Shown here piece after piece: positions 39,321 to 48,460 of a stretch of DNA of 64,000 nt. Each line of letters begins with the position of its first letter. Positions within the stretch are counted from its first letter, which is position 1. Made by a program: the position numbers and the translations under genes. This stretch comes from JBBRNH01 sp038230415 (GTDB lineage: Bacteria > Bacteroidota > Bacteroidia > Cytophagales > Spirosomataceae). The notes below the pieces were generated by a model that had not been told where the DNA came from, searched no databases, and saw only the letters and a program-made list of their open reading frames with translations. Location of the stretch: contig JBBRNH010000022.1 in NCBI GenBank assembly GCA_038230415.1, positions 1 to 64,000 on the forward strand, in the 5' to 3' direction.

Positions 39321-41984
39321 ATGAAAACCAACCTAAAAACGCTTCTGCCGCCAACAACGGCCCCCGGTTCGGTCTCGGCCCAGCCGCCTTCGTTCCCAGC
39401 CTACACCCGATCGCGGTGGCTGTTGCCGTTGCAACCCGGTCTGTTTCGGGTAGGCTTGCTCCTGCTGCTGCTCTCCGGGGCTGTTTTTGTGGGGTTCGAT
39501 GCCTGGGGCAACCGCGAATCGGGTGCCACATTCTCGTTTTTCCTGTTTCATTACGGCCTGGCAATTACGTACTCGGTTATGTTGCTGGGCAAAGGACTAC
39601 ACAAATTCTGGCAAGGCCAGGCCATTACGGGCCGTTCGGCACGGTGGGTGGCGTTGCTGCTGTGGCTGATTTCAGCGTTTGCGCTCAACCGGAACTTCGC
39701 CGTTTTTCAGCAATCAACCGGCTGGTTGGTGGTGGCGTTGGTCATAACGGGTACGGCAATGGTCGGCTACGGCTGGCATGACGCGCTGACGATCAACGCC
39801 CAACGAGTTCTCTATGCGGTGCTGGGGGCAGGTGTTTGGCTTTTGGGCTATGCTGCCGTTTACGTCTCTCCGCTTTATCCCTGGAGTATTCCCGGCGTGA
39901 TTGCCCTCGGCATTTCGGTGCATACGTTTGTGCCGACAGTGCTGGTGGTCGCGCTGGGCAAACGCCTGTGGATTGATTACCGAACCACCGAACACCTCCG
40001 GCCCGGCATCATTACTGGCCTGGTTGCGCCGGTGATTGCGGTCGGAATTTTTGTAGTAACGTGGTCAAACCGGGTTGGTCAGATCGAGCAGGCGCAGGCC
40101 GCGCACGTCACCACCAAAACTACCGACCTGCCCGCCTGGGTGCTGGTGGGTCAAACACTGCCCGCCGACTGGATTACGGCGCGGCTGTTGCAGGTCGGCA
40201 ATACGTTTGACGAAGGGCCATTTTCGGGTCGTAGCAGTTTCGGAAATTTTGGCAGTCAGATGGCCTTAGACGACGTAAAGCAGCACGACCCGCTCGTAGT
40301 AATTGCCAACGCGCTGTTTCCGGCCACGTCGCTGCCCGAAACCGATAAAGTCAAACTGCTCAACGTGCTGTTTAATGAGCGGCACGGCACCGAAGAAAAA
40401 ATGTGGTCGGGGCGCAACGTAGTTACGCAATCCGTTATCAGTCAGGCCCGTATCTGGCCGCAGTACCGGCTGGCCTACACCGAAAAAACGATTCGGGTTC
40501 GCAACACCGCCCAGCATACCACCCGCGAGGCCCTCTACACGTTTTATCTGCCCAACGGCGCAACCGTATCGGCTCTCTCGCTCTGGATCAATGGCCGCGA
40601 GGCTCCCGCCCGGCTCACCACCGTTGGCAAGGCTGATACCGCCTATCGAACCATTGTTGGCGTAGAAAGCCGAGACCCGGCAGTAGCGTTCTGGCAGGAG
40701 GGCGGGCGCGTTACGGTGCGGGTCTTTCCGTGCATCGCCGGGCAAGACCGGCAGTTCAAAATCGGCATTACGCAGCCGCTTACGGTTGCCAACGGGAAAC
40801 TGACGTTCGAGAATATCGCCTTCGATGGCCCCGGCGCGGGGTTGGCGCAGGAAACGGTGCAACTCGATTTTGCCCAGCCGCCAACGGGGTTTTCGTCGCC
40901 CTGGCTGTTCGACAAACTCGCGGGCAACCGGCTTACCCACACCGGCGGCTATGACCCCGACTGGCAACTGCACTTCGACGCACCTACGCTGGCAACCGGG
41001 CCGTTTGTGCTGGCAAATAAAGCGTATCACATCACTGATTATCAACCAACTACTGAGGTTTTCAGCCCCGAAACTGTGTATCTCGACCTAAACGCGACCT
41101 GGAAAGCCGACGAGTTTGATACGGTGGTACAATCGGCCAAACCCCGGCCCGTGTGGGTTTGGGACGATGGGCTGGTGCAACTCACCGAACAGAATCAGGG
41201 AGAAATCTTTGCCCGGCTTCATCAGCGGCAGTTCACGGTGTTTCCTATTTACCGGATTCAGCACCCCGAAACGGCCCTGCTCGTCAGCAAAGGCCCAATC
41301 ACCGGCCCGGTTTTAGCCGATTTGAAGGCCGATGTATTTGCCGAAAACATGACCCGTGCCGCCAAACAAACCGGCCAACTGCATACGTTTAGCCTCGATA
41401 ATCAACTCTCGCCGATGCTGCGTTCGCTGGCCGAGTTGCGGGTATTGGCCGTGATGCCCGGCACCGTTGCCGACTTGATGCAGACCGTTTTCGGCCAGAA
41501 AACATTTATCGCACCCACCGAATCGGCCACTTCAATAGCCATTCCGCAGGCGGGCATAGTGATTCGGGAAACGGTGGTTGCCGGGAAAAGAATGCCCGAA
41601 AAAGCAGCAACGGGTCAAACCACAGTCGAGAAAACCAGCACGGGGGGTCTTGTCCCGGATCATCTGGCGCGGCTGTTTGTGTATAATTCGCTGATGCAAC
41701 AGGTCGGTCGGCGGTATTTCGACAAGTCATACCGCGACGATGAAACGCTGCAAAAACAGGCGCAACAGGCCCATATTCTCTCGCCGGTGTCAACGCTGAT
41801 TGTGCTGGAAACCCAGGCTGATTATGATCGCTTCGGCATCAAACGAGACCTAAGCGGCTTAGACAACGCGACTCTGAAAAGCGACGGAGCCGTGCCGGAA
41901 CCGCACGAATGGGCCATGATGTTCTTGCTGGCGGGGGTGGCGAGTTGGTTATTCTGGAAAAAACGCCGTCATGCCCGCGCCTGA
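39321..41984 (+). CDS. XrtN system VIT-domain membrane protein (VPEP substrate)
   Basis: 887 residues. The N-terminal ~260 residues contain about seven transmembrane helices. A VIT-like domain lies at ~373-480 (TEKTIRVRNTAQHTTREALYTFYLPNGATVSALSLWINGREAP, then FWQEGGRVTVRVFP). The C-terminus reads VPEPHEWAMMFLLAGVASWLFWKKRRHARA in form: a VPEP motif (858-861), a hydrophobic helix and a basic tail, the sorting signal processed by exosortase N. The gene overlaps xrtN by 14 nt, so substrate and protease are made together. The role of this dedicated pair is unknown. Confidence 0.9.
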   Translation: MKTNLKTLLPPTTAPGSVSAQPPSFPAYTRSRWLLPLQPGLFRVGLLLLLLSGAVFVGFDAWGNRESGATFSFFLFHYGLAITYSVMLLGKGLHKFWQGQAITGRSARWVALLLWLISAFALNRNFAVFQQSTGWLVVALVITGTAMVGYGWHDALTINAQRVLYAVLGAGVWLLGYAAVYVSPLYPWSIPGVIALGISVHTFVPTVLVVALGKRLWIDYRTTEHLRPGIITGLVAPVIAVGIFVVTWSNRVGQIEQAQAAHVTTKTTDLPAWVLVGQTLPADWITARLLQVGNTFDEGPFSGRSSFGNFGSQMALDDVKQHDPLVVIANALFPATSLPETDKVKLLNVLFNERHGTEEKMWSGRNVVTQSVISQARIWPQYRLAYTEKTIRVRNTAQHTTREALYTFYLPNGATVSALSLWINGREAPARLTTVGKADTAYRTIVGVESRDPAVAFWQEGGRVTVRVFPCIAGQDRQFKIGITQPLTVANGKLTFENIAFDGPGAGLAQETVQLDFAQPPTGFSSPWLFDKLAGNRLTHTGGYDPDWQLHFDAPTLATGPFVLANKAYHITDYQPTTEVFSPETVYLDLNATWKADEFDTVVQSAKPRPVWVWDDGLVQLTEQNQGEIFARLHQRQFTVFPIYRIQHPETALLVSKGPITGPVLADLKADVFAENMTRAAKQTGQLHTFSLDNQLSPMLRSLAELRVLAVMPGTVADLMQTVFGQKTFIAPTESATSIAIPQAGIVIRETVVAGKRMPEKAATGQTTVEKTSTGGLVPDHLARLFVYNSLMQQVGRRYFDKSYRDDETLQKQAQQAHILSPVSTLIVLETQADYDRFGIKRDLSGLDNATLKSDGAVPEPHEWAMMFLLAGVASWLFWKKRRHARA

Positions 41985-43041
41985 TCTCACCACCGCCCTG
42001 ATGCTCGTTGCCCTGCTGTGGGTTGGCTGGCAAAGTCGCTGGACGGGCCGCCTACTGGCTTTGCTGTTACTGTCGCCCGCGCTGAACTATGGCTTTGCCG
42101 TATTTGGTTTTGAACTCCGGCTGGCTCTCAGCGCGTGGGCCGGGCAATTGCTTCAACTGGCTGGCCTGAACGTTCAGGTGTCGGGTAACGTGCTGACTAC
42201 CAACGGCATCGAGATGGCCGTTGATCCCGCCTGCGCGGGTCTGCACCTGACGGGCGTATCGCTGGCAGTGGCAGTGCTGGCCGTAATCTGGCACGAACGA
42301 CAGGCCCAAAAATCGCTGTCGTGGCCGGTGATGGCCGGTTTTGGCATGGTATCGTTCGGGTTGACGCTGCTCTGCAATCTGCTCCGAATTGTGGTGCTGG
42401 TGGCGTTTCGGCTTGGCCCCGGCACTCTGGCGCACGAAGCCGTTGGGTTGGTCTGCGTGGCGGTTTATGCTTGGTTGCCGGTGTATGAGCTGGCCGGTTG
42501 GCTGGTGCGTTTCGCCGGGAAACCAGCCCCAAAAACCGCAGCCATCCAGCCCGTTTCCCGGCTTCGGCGGTGGCAACCGTTGCTGACCGGCGTGTTAGTG
42601 CTGGGCGTTGGCGCGGGCATCATGGCCTACACCGCCCGGCCTGCGCCGACGCAATCAGCAATAAATCAACGGCTTGTGTTTAATCCGGGTGCCGGGTTTG
42701 TGCGGCAGAATCTCCCGAACGGCTTCGTGAAATTCAATAACACGAATACGCTGATTTACGTGAAACCCCTGCCCGACTGGTGGAGTGCCGAACACAGCCC
42801 GGCGGTGTGCTGGCGGGGCAGCGGCTACGAACTTCGGCACATCCGGCCCGCCATCGTCAACGGCCATCCGGCCTACGTGGCCGAATTGCAGAAACCGGGG
42901 CAGCCCGCCCTGCAAACCGCCTGGTGGTTCACCAATGGCCGACATACCACCATCGGGCAGGTTGATTTCCGGGGGAGAATGTTGCGCGGAGAACCGGGGT
43001 TTGCGCTGGTAAATGTGACAACAAAAAGCCCCCGGTTTTAG
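41971..43041 (+). CDS. xrtN: Exosortase N
   Basis: 356 residues, with eight or so membrane helices followed by a periplasmic domain. The catalytic triad is visible: Cys88 in DPACAGLHL, Arg139 in NLLRIVVL and His155 in LAHEAVG. It is a membrane transpeptidase-like enzyme that processes proteins with VPEP C-terminal signals; the only clear substrate here is the VIT protein encoded upstream with overlapping ends. A soluble C-terminal region (about 230-356, YVKPLPDWWSAEHSPAVCWRGSGYEL) is typical of the XrtN type. The stop codon lies in a hairpin shared with the convergent gene. Confidence 0.92.
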   Translation: MPAPDLTTALMLVALLWVGWQSRWTGRLLALLLLSPALNYGFAVFGFELRLALSAWAGQLLQLAGLNVQVSGNVLTTNGIEMAVDPACAGLHLTGVSLAVAVLAVIWHERQAQKSLSWPVMAGFGMVSFGLTLLCNLLRIVVLVAFRLGPGTLAHEAVGLVCVAVYAWLPVYELAGWLVRFAGKPAPKTAAIQPVSRLRRWQPLLTGVLVLGVGAGIMAYTARPAPTQSAINQRLVFNPGAGFVRQNLPNGFVKFNNTNTLIYVKPLPDWWSAEHSPAVCWRGSGYELRHIRPAIVNGHPAYVAELQKPGQPALQTAWWFTNGRHTTIGQVDFRGRMLRGEPGFALVNVTTKSPRF

Positions 43042-43048
43042 CCGGGGG
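43023..43048 (-). terminator. Terminator between convergent genes
   Basis: A CCCCCGG (43029-43035) / CCGGGGG (43042-43048) stem with a 6-nt loop, followed on the minus strand by CTTTTTG. It ends the minus-strand gene at 43077 and overlaps the xrtN stop codon (43039-43041). Confidence 0.75.
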
Positions 43049-43076
43049 TGTGGTAGTGCCGACAATCCTGCCGGTG

Positions 43077-43781
43077 TTACTTCACCACAAAATCAGACTC
43101 TTTCGCGCCGGTGTTGATTTTGACTTTGTCAACGCTCATCGTCATGGCCCGCCCGCCCGACTGCACAATGCTGGTGGGGTATTTCAAGCCTTTGAAATCT
43201 TTGTAATCGTTATACACCATCGTCTGGGTTACGTCGCGGCCCTGCATTTTCTGGCTCGTTACGGTCTGCACTTTCAGGCCCGATTCTTTGTCGTAAAAAT
43301 CAGTCCAGCTTCCCGACCCGTCGGCGGCTGAGTGGGTGATTTTATAGGCATCCTTTCCGTTCACTTTTTCTACGCCATCGAGGGTGTTTTTCAGGCTCAT
43401 TGCCGCGTAGTTCAGTTCGGGGAACATCGTTGCCTGCAAAATACCGGCCTGGGCTTCTTTGCCCTCCAGCACACGGCTTCCCTGCATGCCACCCATGCCC
43501 ATTTTGGTGCCGTCGGAGGTCATCCGCATCACTTCCATACCGCTGGCGTTGATCACCATACTCGACTTGTTGGGAGCCATCGCCTTGCGGGTCATCATAA
43601 TCGGGCCGCGCTCGGTTTCTGCCGACATCTCAACGGTCATGTCTTTGATGCCCGCCACAAACTCTTTGCCACCGATGGCAGCAACGTATTTATCCATGAC
43701 CTGCTCGGCGGTCATATCCTGAGCCGTAGCGAATTGGGCTGTTGCTACGGCGATTAACAGAGTAAATGCAATTTGTTTCAT
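43077..43781 (-). CDS. Outer-membrane lipoprotein-sorting (LolA-like) protein
   Basis: 234 residues with a signal peptide (MKQIAFTLLIAVATAQFATAQ). The mature part opens MTAEQVMDKYVAAIGGKEFVAGIKDMTVEM and ends with YNDYKDFKGLKYPTSIVQSGGRAMTMSVDKVKINTGAKESDFVVK, the LolA-like half-barrel pattern that Bacteroidota also use at the end of M16 peptidases. Annotated elsewhere as LolA-like or as a peptidase-associated domain; it could carry lipid or lipoprotein in the periplasm. Single-gene unit, convergent with xrtN. Confidence 0.7.
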   Translation of the reverse strand: MKQIAFTLLIAVATAQFATAQDMTAEQVMDKYVAAIGGKEFVAGIKDMTVEMSAETERGPIMMTRKAMAPNKSSMVINASGMEVMRMTSDGTKMGMGGMQGSRVLEGKEAQAGILQATMFPELNYAAMSLKNTLDGVEKVNGKDAYKITHSAADGSGSWTDFYDKESGLKVQTVTSQKMQGRDVTQTMVYNDYKDFKGLKYPTSIVQSGGRAMTMSVDKVKINTGAKESDFVVK

Positions 43782-43866
43782 TTGAATTGGTTTTTACGGG
43801 TTTTGATTGAAAACGATAAATAAGGTTTAACGGCTTGCAGAAGACACATATCTGCCACTAAGCTAA

Positions 43867-44808
43867 CTACGAGCCACGAACCACCACCTTCGGCCCTTGC
43901 CGGTTGATTTCTGACACGTAACACTCGCTCATAATCTCGGCTTCGGCAAAGGCCGCCTGCATCGCCACGCCCACGCGCCGGGCCGTTGGTTCGTCGCGGC
44001 AGAGGGCAAACAGCGACGGCCCCGACCCCGAAATGCTGCATCCCAGCGCACCGTTGGCAAGGGCAGCCTGCTTCACCTCCTGAAACTGCGGAATCAGAAT
44101 CGAGCGGACGGGTTCGATGATTACGTCCACCAACGACCGACTAATCAACTCATAATCAGGCTTCATCAGGCCCGCAATCAGTCCGGCCACGTTGCCCATC
44201 TGGGTAATGGTATTTCGGAGCGAGACCTCGTTTTTCAGGATAAAGCGGGCATCTTTCGTATTCACTTCAACGTCGGGATGCACGAGCGTGGCAAACAGAC
44301 CGGCGGGCGTTTCGATCTTTACGACATCCAACGGCGCGTAACTCCTGACAATCACAAACCCGCCCAGCAGACTCGGCCCCACGTTATCGGCGTGGGCCGA
44401 CCCACAGGCAATCCGCTCGCCCTCCATGGCAAAGGGCAACAGGTCAAGCACGGGCAGGGGACTACCGAGGAGTTTATTAATGGCAAACACCCCCGCCACC
44501 GCACTGGCCGCGCTGGACCCTAAGCCGCTGCCGAGGGGCATCTGTTTATGCAGCACCACGTCAACGCCCACGTCGGTTCGGCGGGTGAATTGCAGGTATC
44601 GTTCAATGGCAATACCCGCCGTGTTGCGGCCCGTTTCGCGGGGCAGCCGCCCACCATCGCCGGTGATGTTGGTAATGGTCACGCCCGGTTCATCGCGCCG
44701 GGTAAGCGTCACCACGTCGCCGGGTTCATCAACGGCGAAGCCAAAAATATCGAACCCGCAGGCCACGTTGGCAACGGTGGCGGGGGCAAAAACGGTGATT
44801 TCGTTCAC
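43867..44808 (-). CDS. thrB: Homoserine kinase ThrB
   Basis: Phosphorylates homoserine in threonine synthesis. 313 residues of the GHMP kinase family: APATVANVACGFDIFGFAV, the ATP-binding loop PLGSGLGSSAASAVAGVFA, and ALGCSISGSGPSLFAL near the C-terminus. The start codon is GTG at 44808. thrA and thrC are not adjacent in this window, unlike in many Bacteroidota where the three genes are together. A TAGTTTTG box lies 28 nt upstream on the minus strand. Confidence 0.95.
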   Translation of the reverse strand: MNEITVFAPATVANVACGFDIFGFAVDEPGDVVTLTRRDEPGVTITNITGDGGRLPRETGRNTAGIAIERYLQFTRRTDVGVDVVLHKQMPLGSGLGSSAASAVAGVFAINKLLGSPLPVLDLLPFAMEGERIACGSAHADNVGPSLLGGFVIVRSYAPLDVVKIETPAGLFATLVHPDVEVNTKDARFILKNEVSLRNTITQMGNVAGLIAGLMKPDYELISRSLVDVIIEPVRSILIPQFQEVKQAALANGALGCSISGSGPSLFALCRDEPTARRVGVAMQAAFAEAEIMSECYVSEINRQGPKVVVRGS

Positions 44809-44836
44809 AGGGTATCGGCAGGAGGCTTATCAACGG

Positions 44837-44844
44837 CAAAACTA
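44837..44844 (-). promoter_or_regulatory. Candidate -7 box of thrB
   Basis: TAGTTTTG on the minus strand fits TAnnTTTG and is 28 nt before the GTG start of thrB. The -33 region is not clear. Confidence 0.4.
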
Positions 44845-44892
44845 CAAAGTATGCCCCATAACCGTTGGCTGATTTCGGTGAGTACTCCGTTT

Positions 44893-44971
44893 CCCACAGC
44901 TTAGGGGCAGTGGGCGGTAGGAATGTGATGGAAACATAGTACCCGAAACGCCACAGCTTAGGGGCGGTGGC
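44893..44971. repeat. Two REP-like short palindromes in direct orientation
   Basis: CCCACAGCTTAGGGGCAGTG (from 44893) and GCCACAGCTTAGGGGCGGTG (from 44950) are two close copies of one short unit, each able to form a small hairpin through its CCAC/GTGG ends. Related copies are at 62947-62968 and 63001-63024. Confidence 0.7.
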
Positions 44972-44978
44972 CGACTTG

Positions 44979-45659
44979 TCAGCAATCGCCATCCAACGAT
45001 GAAAACAGCAGGTGCCGCAAAAAAGCCAGCAGCTCATCATCCGTTTGCTGCCCGCCAAAATCAGTCAGCGACGGCAGGTGCTGCATGAAAAACGCCTGAT
45101 AATGCGCCGTTTCGATGAGTGAACTGGCCCTCGACCGGGCATACCGATAATCGGGCCGGTACTCCAGAATCATCCCGGCAATGCGCCCGCAGAGGTCTTT
45201 GTAGGGCTTGAACAACTGCTGCCGGTTGTCGTCGGTAACGTGGCGGGTGAGGTAGGCTTTGCTGGCTTCCCGAATCACGATGCCGTGCAGGGTCTGGATG
45301 TCCATATCACCGTCAGCCGGTTGTGAGCGGTCTTTCAGGAGTAGTACGCGCAGCACACGCTCCAACTTTTCACGCGGGTCGGTGAGGTTGTTGGTCTGAA
45401 AAACTAACTGATAGTCAAGCCATTGCCAGTACCAGGCCACTAAATAAACCAGCAGCCGGTGTTTGTTCTCGAAGTAGCGGTAGATGCTGGCTTCTTTGGT
45501 ATTGATGCCGTTGGCGAGTTTACGGAATGTGGTGTCTTCGAAGCCCAATTCATCAAAAAGAGTGATGCCCTGCCGAACAATCCGGCGACCAAGTTCGCTG
45601 TTTTCGGGGTCGCGCAGAAACAGATGCTCATTCATGCGGATTGATACACGGTAGTTCAT
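44979..45659 (-). CDS. TetR family transcriptional regulator
   Basis: 226 residues. The N-terminal HTH is at ~20-65: ELGRRIVRQGITLFDELGFEDTTFRKLANGINTKEASIYRYFENKHRLL. The rest is an all-helical ligand domain without a recognised type. It is divergent from the type-I-secretion-like operon at 45827, with a 167-nt gap (45660-45826) rich in A+T where its operator must lie, so it probably represses that operon. Confidence 0.88.
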   Translation of the reverse strand: MNYRVSIRMNEHLFLRDPENSELGRRIVRQGITLFDELGFEDTTFRKLANGINTKEASIYRYFENKHRLLVYLVAWYWQWLDYQLVFQTNNLTDPREKLERVLRVLLLKDRSQPADGDMDIQTLHGIVIREASKAYLTRHVTDDNRQQLFKPYKDLCGRIAGMILEYRPDYRYARSRASSLIETAHYQAFFMQHLPSLTDFGGQQTDDELLAFLRHLLFSSLDGDC

Positions 45660-45826
45660 TCGGTAGGCGTTAAGAGACGGCTTAGGTAAGACTAAAAAGA
45701 AGGTACTATTAAAATTAGATTAAAAAAAATACTGGATTACACGCAGAATAATAAACTATTCGAGCGCGGTAAAAGTTGTAATCGTAGTAAAGATAGCAAT
45801 ACTATCTATTTATTAAAACCAGATTA

Positions 45827-46828
45827 ATGTCAACAATCGCTTTTCCGTCCGCTCCGCCCCCCTCACCCATGCAGCGGTTATTTCGGCTCCTCGGCACCGA
45901 AAAACGGGATATTTATTACGTCTATCTCTACGCCATCGTTACGGGGCTGATCGGCCTGTCGCTGCCACTTGGCATTCAGGCCGTGTTCAACTTAGTGCAG
46001 AGCGGTGCCGTTTTCAGTTCGATTTACCTGCTCATCGGCTTAGTTATTGTGGGTGTGATCATCACCGGGCTGCTACTCATCGGGCAGACAACATTAGTCG
46101 AACTTATTCAGCAGCGCATTTTTGCGAAAGCAGCCTTTGAGTTTACCTACCGCCTGCCCCGCATCACTCCCGATGCCCTCGAACCGTATTACCCGCCCGA
46201 ACTGATGAACCGCTTTTTTGACGTGTTGACGATTCAAAAGGGCTTGCCCAAACTCCTGATTGACCTCACAGCGGCTGCGGTACAGATTATTTTCGGGATT
46301 ATTTTGCTGTCGTTCTATCATCCGGTGTTTCTCGCCTTTGGCTTATTCACGGTGCTGATGATTGTGGGCGTGGTGCTGATAAATGGCCGTAAAGCATTAA
46401 GAACCAGCTTAAACGAATCGAAATACAAATACAAGGTGGTGGGGTGGCTGCAGGACATGGGCCGCGACCTAAGCTACTACCGGCAACCCGATACCGACCT
46501 CGAACCCATTGACCGGATGGACGAATTGGTGGCGAATTACCTCAACTACCGTAATCAGCATTTCGGCGTTCTGAAACGATTTTATGGCAATGCCGTGGCC
46601 TTCAAAACCATCGTTACGGGTGGGCTGCTCATCATCGGCACGGTGCTGGTTGTGGGCCGGGGCATGACGATGGGGCAGTTTGTGGCCGCCGAAGTCGTGA
46701 TTGTGTTGATTACCAGCTCAGTCGAAAAACTGACCATGAACATTGATGTTGTTTTTGACCTGCTCACGGCGGTCGAAAAAATGGGGGTAGTAACGGATTT
46801 ACCGTTAGAAGAGAACAGTAATGTATGA
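45827..46828 (+). CDS. ABC transporter transmembrane domain protein lacking the ATPase domain
   Basis: 333 residues. Six membrane helices in the ABC exporter arrangement, starting RLLGTEKRDIYYVYLYAIVTGLIGLSLPLGIQAVFNL, with the coupling region LTTRIFAKAAFEFTYRLPRI-like sequence (QQRIFAKAAFEFTYRLPRI) and a last helix MGQFVAAEVVIVLITSSVEKLTMNIDVVFDLLTAVEKMGVV. In family members a nucleotide-binding domain of ~220 residues follows TDLPLE; here the protein stops 5 residues later, and no Walker motif is coded in the 100 nt before the next gene. First gene of an operon with HlyD and TolC. Confidence 0.85.
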   Translation: MSTIAFPSAPPPSPMQRLFRLLGTEKRDIYYVYLYAIVTGLIGLSLPLGIQAVFNLVQSGAVFSSIYLLIGLVIVGVIITGLLLIGQTTLVELIQQRIFAKAAFEFTYRLPRITPDALEPYYPPELMNRFFDVLTIQKGLPKLLIDLTAAAVQIIFGIILLSFYHPVFLAFGLFTVLMIVGVVLINGRKALRTSLNESKYKYKVVGWLQDMGRDLSYYRQPDTDLEPIDRMDELVANYLNYRNQHFGVLKRFYGNAVAFKTIVTGGLLIIGTVLVVGRGMTMGQFVAAEVVIVLITSSVEKLTMNIDVVFDLLTAVEKMGVVTDLPLEENSNV

Positions 46829-46925
46829 TGTATGATGGTCTAAACGCTAAATTTCAACTGTACATTTTATATCATACATAATACATCATACACACTACAT
46901 CATGCACAATGCATCATACATTGTT
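46821..46925. repeat. Repeats of ATGATGTAT / CATCATACA at the place of the missing ATPase domain
   Basis: ATGTATGATGTATGATGG starts inside the stop region of the ABC gene (46821-46838); the opposite strand version (CATCATACA, CATCATGCA, GCATCATACA) follows at 46872-46919. They form inverted and tandem repeats across the gap to the HlyD gene, an AT-rich tract without coding sense. Confidence 0.6.
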
Positions 46926-46930
46926 TCCTT

Positions 46931-48295
46931 ATGTTAAACCTCTCCAACCACCGCATAAACCCAGCACTCTGGGAGCATTATCCGCTTAAAACGCTCCATA
47001 ACCTGCCCAACCCCAAAGCCGGACGGCAATTAGCCCGCTGGATGCTGGTTTTCTTAGTAGTACTGCTGCTGGTACTGTTTTTGCCCTGGACCCAAACCAT
47101 TGACGGAACCGGCTCCGTAACGGCCCTCACGGCGCAGGATCGCCCCCAAACCATTCAGAACGCCATTGCCGGGCGTATCGAACGCTGGGTAGTGCAGGAA
47201 GGGCAGGCGGTGAAAAAGGGCGATACGCTGGCCGTGATCTCCGAAATCAAAGATGAATATTTCGACCCCAATCTGCCGCTCCGATTGCGCGAACAACTCG
47301 CGGCCAAACAGGGCAGTTTGGCTGCCACCGTCACCAAAATTACGGCCCTCGATGCCCAGATTTCGGCTCTCGAAGCGGGCGTTGGCATTAAGTTGGCCTC
47401 GGCCCGCAACAAGGTGAAACAGGGCCGATTTAAGGTCATCAGCGACAGCACTGACCTCGTGGCCCAGCGCACCAACTACCGCATTGCCAGCGACCGGCTG
47501 GCCCGCTCCGAAAAAATGAACCGCGACGGGCTGATCTCGCTCACCGACTTAGAAACCCGGCGGCTTAAACTCCAGGAAGACTACGCCAAAGTGATTTCGC
47601 AGGAGAACAAACTCAACGGCTCGCGGCAGGAACTCATCAACGCCCAACTTGACCTGGGCGCGATTCAGGCCGATTTTCAGGAGAAACGCGCCAAAACCCT
47701 CTCTGACCGGGCTTCGGCAGTGTCGTACCGGGCCGAGGGCGGGGGCGAAATCGCCAAACTTCAGAACAAAATCAGCAGCGTAGCCGTGCGGCAGGGGCTA
47801 TACGTTATTCGCGCCCCGCAGTCGGGATTTTTGGTAAAAGCCATGAAAATGGGCCTCGGCGAGACCATCAAAGAGGGCGAGGCCATTGCCACGCTGCAAC
47901 CCGCCAACCCAACGGTAGCCGTAGAACTGTACGTGAAATCGATGGATGTACCACTCATCGAGCGGGGTCGCAAGGTGCGGTTGCAGTTTGACGGCTGGCC
48001 GGCGGTGCAGTTTTCGGGGTGGCCGTCGGTGGCGGTCGGCACGTTTGGCGGCACCGTCGCCGTGATTGATGCCGTCAGTAGCACCAATGGCAAATACCGG
48101 CTGTTAGTGAAACCGGCCAAAGACGACTCAACGGAGAGAAGCCACCCCTGGCCCCCGCAACTGCGCTTAGGATCAGGGATTTATGGCTGGGTTATGCTCG
48201 ATGATGTGCCGGTTTGGTATGAGCTCTGGCGGCAGGTAAACGGCTTCCCGCCGAGTTTGAAAGAAGAATCGAGCGAGGTAATAAAGAAGAAATAG
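46931..48295 (+). CDS. HlyD-family membrane fusion protein
   Basis: 454 residues. One N-terminal membrane helix (ARWMLVFLVVLLLVLFLPWTQTI), then an N-terminal lipoyl half (IAGRIERWVVQEGQAVKKGDTLAVI), a long coiled-coil region (~120-290), the second lipoyl half (VRQGLYVIRAPQSGFLVKAMKMGLGETIKEGEAIATL) and a C-terminal beta barrel. It links an inner-membrane pump to the outer-membrane channel, both encoded beside it. The usual ATPase partner is the truncated ABC gene just upstream. Confidence 0.92.
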   Translation: MLNLSNHRINPALWEHYPLKTLHNLPNPKAGRQLARWMLVFLVVLLLVLFLPWTQTIDGTGSVTALTAQDRPQTIQNAIAGRIERWVVQEGQAVKKGDTLAVISEIKDEYFDPNLPLRLREQLAAKQGSLAATVTKITALDAQISALEAGVGIKLASARNKVKQGRFKVISDSTDLVAQRTNYRIASDRLARSEKMNRDGLISLTDLETRRLKLQEDYAKVISQENKLNGSRQELINAQLDLGAIQADFQEKRAKTLSDRASAVSYRAEGGGEIAKLQNKISSVAVRQGLYVIRAPQSGFLVKAMKMGLGETIKEGEAIATLQPANPTVAVELYVKSMDVPLIERGRKVRLQFDGWPAVQFSGWPSVAVGTFGGTVAVIDAVSSTNGKYRLLVKPAKDDSTERSHPWPPQLRLGSGIYGWVMLDDVPVWYELWRQVNGFPPSLKEESSEVIKKK

Positions 48296-48310
48296 TATGT
48301 TTTAGTGTGT

Positions 48311-48416
48311 TGTCAAGACCTTAGTCTTGACACGATTCGAGTCCTCAGACTCGTTTGCTACTATCATTGCCGACGAGACCGAGGTCTCGTTTTGTGTCAA
48401 GACCTTAGTCTTGACA
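48311..48416. repeat. Cluster of four short hairpins between the HlyD and TolC genes
   Basis: Two identical 22-bp palindromes (48311-48332 and 48395-48416, core CAAGACCTTAGTCTTG) flank two others: CGAGTCCTCAGACTCG (48338-48353) and ACGAGACCGAGGTCTCGT (48373-48390). The inner two resemble the outer pair in design but not in sequence. No coding content. Confidence 0.7.
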
Positions 48417-48460
48417 CCACCGCAAGAAGAGCGCATTATCGGTTGTTTTTCCAGATTCTG

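Noticed and set aside
41506..41793. Small minus-strand frame in the XrtN VIT gene
   Set aside because: Antisense shadow with no start context or family features.
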